From positions 1 to 64,000 of the forward strand of contig DF239018.1 in the NCBI GenBank assembly GCA_000507305.1: a DNA stretch of 64,000 nucleotides, in the 5' to 3' direction. Source of the DNA: Breviolum minutum Mf 1.05b.01 (taxonomy: Eukaryota; Sar; Dinophyceae; Suessiales; Symbiodiniaceae). Position 1 is the first letter of the stretch; the number at the start of each line of letters is the position of its first letter. Under the pieces are notes generated by a model, which had not been told where the DNA came from, made no database searches, and saw nothing but the letters and a program-made list of their open reading frames with translations. A program made the translations under genes and the position numbers. Shown piece after piece: positions 55,029 to 64,000 of the stretch.

Positions 55029-55252
55029 GTGGTGGGGCTGCCGGATACCCAGGAAAAAAGCTCTTACCCTCTGGTAAATTCATTATATGACATAGCAATG
55101 GAATATCGCCCTTTTCAGTAGGAAATATATCTCCAAAGGGTCCAGTTTCCATTGCAATTAGTTTACCAGAGCATATATTTAATTTCATCATACCACATCA
55201 AATCAACCTATGCATGCACTCTGTGCTATATTGTTTGATTTCTTTTCTTCCC
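55029..55252. promoter_or_regulatory. Short divergent intergenic region
   Basis: 224 bp between the ATG codons of the minus gene (55,028) and the plus gene (55,253). A family D element takes up nearly half of it. A bidirectional promoter is inferred from position; no motif is recognised. If the minus gene has an upstream exon, this would instead be partly intron. Confidence 0.4.
55065..55172. repeat. Family D inverted-repeat element
   Basis: TACCCTCTGGTAAATTC at the left, TAGTTTACCAGAGCATA at the right; inner parts TAGCAATGGAATATCGCCC and GGGTCCAGTTTCCATTGC. Confidence 0.8.
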
Positions 55253-56605
55253 ATGGCTGAATGGGGTTCCATGACTGTCTCTTTGGAGGAGGTCCTTTCA
55301 ATCACCTTTGTTGGGTGCCCAGAAATAGAGTTGGTTTACACACACTCTTTTGGGATGCTTTTCAGGGGCTAGGGACCTTAATTATGGGTTTCCATCTCTT
55401 AATTTGGGGATGCTTTTTAGGGACCCTGTGGAACCTCTTATATATGGCTAGCGCTGAACATTCAAAAAATTGGGATCCCTCAAATCCATCTCAAATCCAA
55501 TCCGGTCAGACTTCCGAAAACCATTTTGTTTGAATGTCCTGATCATGAGGAGCTCGAGGAAGTCCAGCGAAACCTGGCTGCAAATGTGGTTTGTCCTTAT
55601 AATAAGAATGTACCATCGATATATGTGAAAACCAAGTGCTAATGGGGACTACTAGCTGAGTTTCAAGTGCCTGATCTAGTATCCCATTTGATGTTTCCGG
55701 TCCCATATTTGAAACATAGCTTAGGCAAGGCTTTGACATCAACAATGAGGAAGTTGTTCAGAACTTGTTGGGGAACATGGGGTTCATCTACGCCTTGACC
55801 CTGGCGTTGCGAATCCAAAAGGGAGGTCTAATGGCACTGGGGTTGCCCTGCAACAGCCATAGTTTCATGAGCTATGCAGTACACCAAAGGTCGGCTTGGA
55901 TGATGCATGGAAACGAACAACAGCCTTTGGTAGTGGATGGCAATTGCCTTGCATACCGCAGTACTTTACTAATTTTGGTAGCAATTGCAAGAAGTGTGCA
56001 GTGGGCTGTAGAAAACCCCAGTGGAAGCAAGTGCCTTCTTCTACCCATTTTTCACAAGCTCACCTATGACTATGCGCCCCTGATTCGATCTACCACTTGC
56101 AAATGGTCAGGGCTTCAGTATTTTTGAAGTAGTTCTAAAAGTGATTCACTAGCATGATTATTTTCGCCCACTTCCCGTCCATGACATGACCTGCTTCTCT
56201 CTAAGGTGGATGGGAGCATTTGGGTCATGGTCTTGCAAACCGGAGCTGGGTTTTGGGAATGCGTTCCCCACTCAGGCTAATATGTAACATATTTGTTATC
56301 CCCTCTGGTATTCTAACATAGCAATGGAAAATGGGCCCTTTGAAAATGTATTTCCTATTGAACATGGGGATATTCCATTGCTATGTTAGTTTACTGGAGT
56401 GTAATAGGATGAAACCCTGACGTAAACAAGTCACAATTTCCCCTGACTTTTACGATATGATTATGGGGTGCCAAGGTCATTCCTCATGTCCCTCAAGGAG
56501 CCCCTGACAAAGGAGATGAGATTCGCCATAGAGAACCGTCAAAACATCCTCAAGAAAACCATGGTGAAAGTTACTGTCACTAAAGATGGAAAAAAATCTG
56601 TGTAG
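55253..56605 (+). CDS. Gene with PC and ENP motifs (cytosine-5 methyltransferase-like, possibly degenerate)
   Basis: Exons: 55,253-55,291 (MAEWGSMTVSLEE), about 55,551-55,589 (ELEEVQRNLAANV), 55,720-56,105 (128 codons), 56,206-56,275 (WMGAFGSWSCKPELG, GC donor) and about 56,476-56,605 (EPLTKEMRFAIENRQNILKK, stop TAG). The long exon has GGLMALGLPCNSHSFMS and later WAVENPSGS; the PC and EN-x spacing recalls motifs IV and VI of C5 cytosine methyltransferases, but other motifs are not seen and catalytic function is unproven. Similar proteins are, from memory, frequent in dinoflagellate proteomes. The last exon needs a different phase from the one supplied and its frame ends in TAG where a glutamine would be expected, followed by another TAG, so the 3' end may be decayed. 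The intron 56,276-56,475 holds a family D element. Confidence 0.65.
56297..56403. repeat. Family D inverted-repeat element in an intron
   Basis: CCCCTCTGGTATTCTAACATAGC at the left, GCTATGTTAGTTTACTGGAGTGTA at the right. It fills about half of the 200-bp intron, 21 bp after the GC donor and 72 bp before the acceptor. Confidence 0.9.
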
Positions 56606-56935
56606 GGAACTCAGTTGCGTTAGCATCTTCAATGTGCTGGGAATCATTAGCCATGATTAGGAGTGTTCTCATCACACCTGCTGCCTAGGAGTGGTGATAA
56701 GAAGCACATGTCAAGTTCAGCGGCCTACCCACGTTTGTATGGTTCTCATGTTGCTCAACATCACCTTGACTCCATGGCCCCTTGTCTTTGCATGTACCCA
56801 TATAGCTTGCAATAAACTGATCTATCTGATGTTGGGGTTCGTGTGAATGTTGACGATATGCTTGTCTATAGCCTCATCCAGGTCTATTTTCAATCAATCC
56901 AACATTCCCAGAAATGCTGCAAACCTGACCCAATC
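56606..56935. other. Intergenic, nothing clear
   Basis: About 330 bases between a plus-strand and a minus-strand gene end. No open frame with coding character and no repeat recognised; AATAAA-like words are present but not used as evidence. Confidence 0.4.
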
Positions 56936-57852
56936 TCACACTTGAAAAGGGATATCAATTTCAAGCTTTAATTGAAATTTGGCATTTGGATACTTCATAT
57001 TTTCTATTGCTGCTAAAGGATGTATATACATATATTTACCCCCAAAAAATTCAGCAGCCAATCCTGACTGTTGGATTTCCTTCCACGTACGCTCTGTACG
57101 GTGAGCATCGTATCGATTTGTGATGATGGGAGGCATGGGCACACAAGGCCAAAAGCACTGCGCCGGTAAGGGCTGCCACTGCTCGGAGATGCATGGCACG
57201 ATTGTTGCTTTAGGAAGATGCATAAAATGGAGCATCCGTGCCTTCTTTTGTCGTTTGGGTTTCGTTGGCATCCAACTTGATCTTTCGCTTCCCACAATAG
57301 TCCTTTTTGTGGCGTAAGTCTTGGCACTTGGCCCTGCACCGGATGTCCTGGCACTTGGCCCTGCAACGGATGTCCTGGCACTTTGCTGCACCTTTTGTTG
57401 CAACATTGCCATCAAAAGTCTGCCGTTTGCGCAGCAATTGGCACGCCCATCAAGCTGTGATGAATGCCGTATAAGGCTCCACGAAGTGCCTAACGTTAAG
57501 TTCGACACCGGTGTGCGGTCCCAACACCATTTTGGATGGCGGTGCCCAGAACGTTCTTGTCGCATGCAGCTTTGGCAAGTAGTCCAGATCCAGTGGCGCA
57601 GAGGCCAGCTCGTCGTACGCCAAAGTAAGCGTCTTCCGTCGTGGATAGCGTGAGCCATCCAATGCAAAACGAATGGAAATACAGTTACACCCTATTAGTT
57701 TAGGGATTCTAAAAAAAAACCAATCCACAACAGCTAGCCTCTGACGGACTTTGCCTTTGCATGAGGCTGGTGGTGGAGTGCTCCAAGATCTTCCTGACCT
57801 TGGGAGTTTGGTGCTGGATGGTTTCCATGTGCCCTGGCGTTTGGGTGTTCAC
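56936..57852 (-). CDS. Minus-strand gene, basic protein with an internal 9-residue repeat
   Basis: Exon a (57,852-57,721): acceptor ATCTTTCACAG, VNTQTPGHMETIQHQTPKVR, KILEHSTTSLMQRQSPSEAS, ending TTG|GTTTTT, phase 0. Exon b (57,691-56,936): open for about 251 codons, ending IDIPFQV and TGA. It contains SARTSVAGP/SARTSGAGP/SAKTYATK, which is a 27-bp DNA tandem repeat at about 57,320-57,380, then a Lys/Arg-rich stretch. The intron would be 29 nt. A second frame over 57,670-57,450 (TLAYDELASAPLDLDYLPKL) is also very protein-like but is broken by a stop at about 57,448, so a frameshifted older gene is an alternative. Confidence 0.5.
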
Positions 57853-57925
57853 CTGTGAAAGATATATTAGTGGAGTCTACTCGATCTGTAGTTGGTCTCA
57901 AAATTTTAAAATATGTCACCCCAAG

Positions 57926-58123
57926 GATATCGCGGATGGTGACTGGGCCCGTGCAGACCTACAACCTTTACTAGACCTTCTTCAGGAAGCTGTAATGCAG
58001 GGAAAGTTTCACCCGGATCCACTGGTGCCAATGCAAATTCAACCTTCTAGGGAAGTGTTTGAGCGAGTGAAACTCCATTGGCTTCAATCCCAAAACAATG
58101 GAATTCTAATGGTTGGGAGATAA
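57926..58123 (+). CDS. Terminal exon, unknown protein
   Basis: Acceptor GTCACCCCAAG, then DIADGDWARADLQPLLDLLQ, EAVMQGKFHPDPLVPMQIQP and on to ILMVGR, TAA. Clearly coding in composition. Upstream exons are not found; the preceding 170 bases are better explained by the minus-strand gene. Confidence 0.6.
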   Translation, partial: DIADGDWARADLQPLLDLLQEAVMQGKFHPDPLVPMQIQPSREVFERVKLHWLQSQNNGILMVGR

Positions 58124-59156
58124 TTTGATTTCTCGCTGGTTGCTGATGTTCTGGGAAATTATCTTGATGCTCAATTTACTCTGAAGCTTAAGGGTCATTG
58201 TTATTTTATATGACCTGGTTCTGTATATATAAAATGGTTTCAAATAAAAGACAGGAGAATTACAACATGCAACCATCCCAGACTCACAGCAATGCGGGTC
58301 AGTAGCATCTTAATTTGCGACAGTTCCTGCCCTGCTGGATAAATGTATGCCCGTTTATGAGCAGGTGAAAATGCATTGCCCATTTGTTTTGGTCGCAATA
58401 TCCCGGGGTTTCGAAAATTAGTGTATATACTTAAACCAGGTAGTTGGACATTGCGCCTTACTTGTGAATAAATTCATGATAGACTTTGAACTCAATATAG
58501 AGTGGTGAAACTTCTAGAGTGAGCAATAAGACTGAGTCCAGGGTTGCCTTGTTGATGTAGCTGTAGAGCATGCACAAGTAACTAAAGCTTGGTGAACCAC
58601 CTGTTTCCCAATCTCCTATGCCACAGCCATTTTGGTGAACTGTCCGATTTTGGGCTGCAACTCCAGTTCTGCCCCAGGTGGGGGGTACCCAGGGGTGCGT
58701 TAGATTCGCGTTAAATTGCGTTAAATTTGGTTAGAAATACCTGCTGAGGCACTTTTGGGAGTTAAATTGCGTTAGATTTGCGTTAGATTGCGTTAAATTA
58801 AATTCCCTGGAATTCTAGGGTGAAGAGGGGCCTGGAGGGGGCTATAAGGTATACAAAACCTGGTTGAAAAAGGGGTGCTGGAAAAACTAAAAAGCTAAGC
58901 TTTCACAAAGTTTTCGAGCACCCTGGCCCAGAACCCCAAACATAAGAGGAACCTGGTTGAGGGATTGGTGGAGTGGGTGGGTTGGGGATTGGAGAGTGTA
59001 GGATTTAGGTACTATATTTTGAGATTATATGTGGAAACCAGTTTTTTTCAATGATTCCTCATTAAGGTTTTGCTCTAATCTTTCAAAATGCTCCAACGGT
59101 AAAGGGTTGTGGCAATGTCTTCAACGGTAAACTTGTAGATCCGGCAAAATGCCACT
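58124..59156. other. About 1 kb without a supported gene
   Basis: Contains the GCGTTARAT repeat cluster (58,697-58,800). At 58,621 there is CCACAGCCATTTTGG, a partial resemblance to the dinoflagellate spliced leader that I do not accept as one. No convincing exon. Confidence 0.4.
58697..58800. repeat. GCGTTAGAT/GCGTTAAAT word cluster
   Basis: Seven or so copies of GTTARATTGCG-type words in two groups separated by about 35 bp of unrelated sequence. Could be a short satellite remnant or a binding-site cluster. Confidence 0.7.
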
Positions 59157-59523
59157 TCAGGTTCTCGGTATCAATTGCCTCAGTGAAATTGATCTGGCAA
59201 TACCACCCGTTGCGATCCTTCCCATTTGTCTTTCTGGGGCCAGAAATCGCGCACAGTTTGCAGCATAATCCCTATGACTGCTAGCGCTTATTGGGATGGC
59301 TTTGTATTCGCATCCCCGATGAACACATGACACCAGAACTGGCTGGTAGAAGTTCCATACCACAGTGTTGGTGGGGAACATGGCGATTTTTTTGTTGCGA
59401 TTCTGGTAGTGCTGGTCCAGCAATAGGATTAGGACCTGGGTCTTTCCAGCACCCGTCTTGTCGTCGTCGAGCACCCGTCTTGTCATTGTTGAGCAAGCAA
59501 AGGTCGAAGTCGGTTCTGTACAT
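59157..59523 (-). pseudogene. P-loop ATPase/helicase-like fragment broken by a 22-bp duplication
   Basis: The minus strand reads DKTGAGKTQVLILLLDQHYQ (Walker A GAGKT), then KIAMFPTNTVVWNFYQPV, the layout of a superfamily 1/2 helicase-like motif I and Ia region, then ASSHRDYAANCARFL and a stop at 59,157. Immediately upstream the protein-like frame DFDLCLLNN-DKTGA is out of register, because AGCACCCGTCTTGTC occurs twice (59,448-59,462 and 59,470-59,484) with a 22-bp period. 22 bp is not a multiple of three, so the frame is lost just before the P-loop. No Walker B is present; only a fragment remains. Confidence 0.6.
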
Positions 59524-59724
59524 GTTGCATTCAGATTTTATAAATCAATCACTCGTTTCAGATTTTATAAGTCCTTTCCCACATCCCATCTATTTCGCTT
59601 TCAGGGTCATCGCATGACAGTTAACGTTATCCGTATTCTTTATAAAAAGCAAACCAACATGGAAACAATGATGACGTATCCCTTATACCGAATCATGACA
59701 TTCATTCATTCTGGCTGGGAGGCC

Positions 59725-62700
59725 ATGGCTCGAACAAAGGCTGGCAGTACTCCTGTTGCCAAGGCACCATCGAGGGCAATTTGGGGGATTAAGCTTAAGT
59801 TCATGACTTCAACAATCTCGAAAAAAAAACTAAAGTCCAGAGAATTATACCATCGATATGTGGAAACCTGGCCCTGTCCGATTCAATGTGTTTTAAGAGG
59901 AAATACCGTAAGATGGAAAGTCTTTCAGCTGTATATATTACCCACCAATTGCAAGTTGCAACTTGCATTCAAATTAATATAATTCAATGTTACCCCTTGT
60001 GCTTTCGCAGGCGTCTGCGGCCAAGTCGAAGGGTGGAGCACCGTCTCTGGGGCCCGCACCGAAGGCACAGGTGAAGGGTACCGCCCAATCCTCTAAAGAA
60101 GCGTTTGATGAGGAGGGTGAACTTCAAAAGGTTCAAGAACGTATCAACAAGGCTGCACCACGTTGCTAGACAGCATGATTGTTCAGTTCTTTATCAAAAA
60201 CGGAATGAGGGTGGACATTCGTTTTGAATCAAAGCTTTGCTCATTGGTAGTAGGGAATCCTTTATAGGAATCATCTCAAAATTCTTTGTTTGGGGTATAT
60301 ATTTTGACCTTTAAACATGGGCCGTGGATATACCAGAATCTAAAATCCATACCAGAATCAAACTCACATACCAGAGTCAAAACTCCATGATCCATATCAA
60401 AGCAAATCAGATTGGGCCCCAACTCCTACGCAAAATTGCTCCCAGCTGATTGATGAGGTGAACCGGGTGCTACTCCGAAGAAGCCTACCCCTGCAACCAC
60501 GAGCCCTTCAAAGGGGAATGGGTTTGATGCTCATATGGCGACTTCCCCTAGTAAAGTCCTTGAGGTACCTTCTGCAAAGTCAACCCCCATCAAAAGCCCT
60601 GCCATGAAGAGAGTGAGGGTTGAGAAAGGAACCCCTGAACCCCGTAGAGCTATTGTTGAAGAGATTCCTACGTCCCAGCAAGAAGTGGCGGAAATGGAAG
60701 TGGACCAAAGAGGTTCAACAGAGACTTGGGTTTAAACTCTCTGTGCAATTTCATGATTTGATGAGATAATAGATCGTTAAATTTCAATATTTCTACAAGA
60801 CTGCGGCTCGCAGCCTAGGATGCCTCTGGTGAAAATCCTTCAGCTTCACGTATCTCGGTGGTTAATTTTCTGAGGCCCAAAATTTAATCATCACTTTTGG
60901 TTGGGGTCACTATCCAGCAAGTAAAGTATATGATCTTAAAACTTGGTGCAGGTATTGGACTTGAAACAAATCAAGCCTAGGATCCTGGAAGTGTACCATA
61001 TGCATAGTGGGTCAAGTGTGAGTTACCCCCACCAAATGAGTTTATCTTTTTCAAGGTGATTCCGTAGACACCATGATATCATGGATCATGATAGGGCCTT
61101 TCGGTCCTTTGGCTACCAAACCTCCTTCAAGCATCACATAAGATCTAGATGCAGTGTCTGGCATCCTTCCAAGGAGGTCTTTTATGGGCACATGGTGCGG
61201 CTCAGGGATGTTTTGGCCGTGCCAATCTGGGGTCACAAAGGCCCCCATATAGTGCACAGGACACAGCACTCCGAAGAGTTTAGGTCATTGTGGCTCCTGC
61301 GCCTCACAGACTCCAATCATGTTGATCAGGTCATGATCATATTCTTACATCAGCAAGTAGATATCCGCACGCACTGACCATTCTCAACCGCGAGCGTGTG
61401 CGGTCAGATCCCGAACGTAGCCAAGGAGTATTATAATTGCAAACCTAGGCCTAATTAAATATTGGTTTGTGGTGGATGTGCCATTGAAACAAAAAAACAT
61501 CTTCCTTTTATATCAAATATAAATGTTTGCGAAAGGAGAAACACATACACTACTGATCGGTACCTGCAGTTGATTTTACCTTCATGAGTTAAAAGATTTT
61601 AAAATTGAAGTAGGCGCAGTTTAACATACCTCTTTTGCGGTGGGAGTGACATCAAGATAAAAACCCGCAGGTTGATCCTTGGGGTGCTGATGAGACCTTA
61701 AAGATCCAAAAGAGTAAGATATATTACATGTATATAATATATGTTTTTTGTATCTTTGTGGGGCCCATCTTGAAAAACTCAGCAACTTTCTTGGGGTGAT
61801 CTATTTCGTCTCATCAGCACCCTGGGCGAAGATCATTTCAACGTGAATTCCGGAAAAAAAACTATAGGTTGCATCTCCAGTTATAAAGGTTTATACCTGG
61901 GCCAATCTTCCACCACTTAAACTCCATGTAGTGAGCGAATCTACTAGCACACTTTGGGTCCCGTCACCATCAGCCTTTTATATAAGCCACCCTGACTAAA
62001 AAAACATATGCCATGATCCCCTGCTGATTTCTACCTAAGGTCTTGATGCTGGGACCACACCTCAAGAGACTATGCGTCGAATGGATACGGCAACCACAGT
62101 GCCTGACATGGCCCTTGAGGTTCATCTTTTTGTCCGAAAGCTCGTTCAGCCTGCGGGTGGGGATCTGGATTTCGATGACAGGGAGAAGCTTCATGTGGAA
62201 ATCAAGGAGTGGATTGAAAAAATCCAAACCTGGGAGTATTGCGATCTGGACCATGAAATTGGTCCATTATCTAAATACATCCGGGAAGTGATGACCCATA
62301 TGAAAAATGAAGGTGGACTGGTTTTCAAGCTCCAAAAAGCTGAGGCTCTGGAAGTACAACAGTTTGATTCTTTGAATATGGGGTATCAAAAAATGGTTGA
62401 AAAACAGCGAGCCAAATTTGAAGCCAAGGAGATTACTCAGGAAAACCTGGCGAAAGCCTTGGAAACTCTTGGGGAATGGAGAGTTAAAAGACAGGAAGCA
62501 AACAAGGTTGAACCCAACAATCTCAGGAAGGAGATTCGTGACTTGGGTTTGACCATCTCTCGCTCCCTGGATGCACTGATTGATGCAGCTCAAAGCTGGT
62601 TTGGGGATGACTTGCAGGAGGCTCCCCCAAAAGATGCGATCATGGAAGAACTTGAGGGTCTTATGGGTAACTTGGACACTACCATGGAGAAACCAACTTT

Positions 62701-63900
62701 GGTTTTGGGAGATGTGGCAACCCCTCCACCTATGTTGCCTGATGCCCAACCAGAATCCCTCTCACCTTCAAAGGCTGAGTCACAACAAGAACCAGTAATC
62801 CCAGCTGCCCAGCCAACCCCGCCAACCCATGCTGAGATGGAGGTTTCAGGTGTCATGACGGCTCCCACCCCAGAAGATACTGCTTTGAAGCATATTGCCC
62901 AAATGGAGGATGGCCCAGTGAAGTCTTCGTTACTTGCTCTTTGTGAGGCTTCAGTATCTAAGGCTCCGTTATTGCCAAAAAATCCCACTTGTTATATTTT
63001 AATATTATATATCATGATATCTGTTTAAGATCTAGATCTAGATACATATATATATATATATAAATATATATAGTCATATAGCTCTGTTCCATTTCAATGA
63101 TCTCACTTTTAACCTTATTCCCATGCTGCCTCTTCGAATTCATGGCCCATCCACTTGGATCGAGATTGCAGGTGCCTGCATTGGCAGTCGATGCTGCAGA
63201 AGCAACCATGCGGCGATTGGATACCACGCAGCTTCAGGCTTCACAAGTGGGATTTTGGTTGCCCTTGATTGTTCGAACCACTCATCATGAGTTTCCCTAG
63301 CCTATGGCTAAAACTTGAAGGTTGTAAACCGATCTAGAATAGAACCAACGAATCTGAAATATATTACCCAAAGAAACAGTTCTTACAAAACAAAATTCTC
63401 AAAGGTGTGCCTGCAGGTTTATCTCTTTGGGCCTTTTAAGGGGTTATGCCCAATTTGTTGATATACAGTCCCTGCTGGGTAGGAGCAACACCATGATGAA
63501 GACCCTGACTCTGTCCGTCAGCCAGACGGGACTTACCTTTATAAAGGCCCCAAGGGGCGTCTGGAAACATGGACGCAAAGGCAGCAAAGATTGGCCCACA
63601 ACCAAAAGATGTGTTTCAACAGATCTTTCCGCACCTTATCAACAATGATTTTTTGGGAGAATTGTCCGGGATTTGGGTTATTATAAAAGATCATGTCAGC
63701 ATATATACATGATTATCAGCAACCTCCTTTGCCTAAGGCAATGCCCCAGATGAAGTCATCAAGATTGCCCAGAACAGAAGGTACAGTTCCTTGGATGTCA
63801 ATCGAGGTTCTGGTGTCAAACTCATTGCATGCCTCCGCCGGGGAGTGGATGGACCTCCAACATTTTGGGGAATAGAGATCCCAAGCTCAAAAGGACCCAG
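59725..63900 (+). CDS. Long multi-exon gene: basic Ser/Pro-rich N-terminus, acidic coiled-coil middle, Pro/Ala-rich tail
   Basis: Exons: 59,725-59,763 (MARTKAGSTPVAK, GC donor); 60,011-60,151 (ends LQKVQERINK, GC donor); 60,481-60,712 (KPTPATTSPSKGNGF, ends MEVDQR, GT donor); 62,040-62,962 (307 codons: LEVHLFVRKLVQPAGGDLDF, HVEIKEWIEKIQTWEYCDL, then helical KMVEKQRAKFEAKEITQENL, then Pro-rich SPSKAESQQEPVIPAAQPT; GC donor); 63,172-63,237 (VPALAVDAAEATMRRLDTTQ, GC donor); then about 63,483-63,690 and 63,735-63,890. The first five join in phase. The last part has overlapping frames: QPDGTYLYKGPKGRLE leads into a frame shifted by one base (PQPKDVFQQIFPHLINNDFL), and DEVIKIAQNRRYSSLDVNRG follows a possible 43-nt intron. 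No family is recognised; the architecture suggests a scaffold or element-encoded protein. Confidence 0.7.
61051..61316 (-). CDS. Coding-like fragment on the minus strand inside a plus-strand intron
   Basis: The frame reads FVTPDWHGQNIPEPHHVPIK, DLLGRMPDTASRSYVMLEGG and VAKGPKGPIMIHDIM to TGA at 61,051. It is Gly/Pro/hydrophobic-rich and more protein-like than the opposite strand. It lies within the 60,713-62,039 intron. Either a nested gene, an exon of an unrecognised gene, or a fragment carried by an element. Confidence 0.4.
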
Positions 63901-64000
63901 GTCCTCTTGTTGTGGGCCACATTCGTTTTACAAAGATCTGTCCCCGAGAAGGCCACACTCTTCTTGATGGGACATCCGTGTCCGAATCTGGCGGGTCATC

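Noticed and set aside
58621-58642. CCACAGCCATTTTGGTGAA resembling the dinoflagellate spliced leader (CCGTAGCCATTTTGGCTCAAG)
   Set aside because: Only the central AGCCATTTTGG matches; the 5' bases and the CTCAAG end differ, and no SL RNA gene structure or tandem array is visible. Chance or a very decayed relic.

Overview
The window looks like nuclear DNA of a dinoflagellate, most likely a symbiodiniacean or other member of Suessiales. No marker gene settles the taxon. The evidence is: many short exons embedded in AT-rich sequence; introns that start with GC or GA as well as GT; many families of short terminal-inverted-repeat elements of about 80-135 bp, several of them filling small introns; and an EF-hand segment of the kind found at the C-terminus of dinoflagellate cation channels. 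I see no rRNA, tRNA, CRISPR array, operon or bacterial-style gene. Exon calls rest on reading-frame continuity, splice phase and composition, because no transcript data are available.

Left edge (1-568, minus strand) is the start of a gene that runs off the window; its protein has a conserved-looking head and a lysine-rich LKK repeat tail. From about 1.3 to 10.4 kb the plus strand carries GC-richer small exons, the first of which encodes a WD40 repeat, separated by repeat-filled introns. From 12 to 23 kb there are scattered plus-strand exons, two of them (17,525 and 17,716) joined in phase. From 23.5 to 29.8 kb lie exons of an EF-hand, channel-type gene; five of them join in phase into a canonical EF-hand block, and this requires two GA-AG introns and at least two GC-AG introns. 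From 30 to 47 kb, isolated candidate exons on both strands sit among repeats and microsatellites; there are two single-N gaps (29,136 and 37,706).

From 47 kb to the end the window is gene-dense. It holds a short gene at 47.2-47.6 kb; a gene ending at 49,556; a 13-exon AT-hook-type protein gene (49,615-53,597, plus); a convergent gene ending 28 bp away (53,626-55,028, minus); a divergent gene with PC and ENP motifs reminiscent of cytosine-5 methyltransferases (55,253 onward, plus); a minus-strand gene at 56.9-57.9 kb; a terminal exon at 57.9-58.1 kb; a broken P-loop ATPase fragment (minus, 59.2-59.5 kb); and a long acidic, coiled-coil, Pro/Ala-rich gene (59,725 to about 63.9 kb, plus).

The most notable pattern is how the short inverted-repeat elements relate to introns. 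At least nine families (called A-I here) occur in up to eight copies, and where flanking exons can be phased the element occupies much of an intron, often ending 7-60 bp before the 3' splice site. This fits the introner elements reported from dinoflagellates. These elements also create many open frames that look like proteins but are not.
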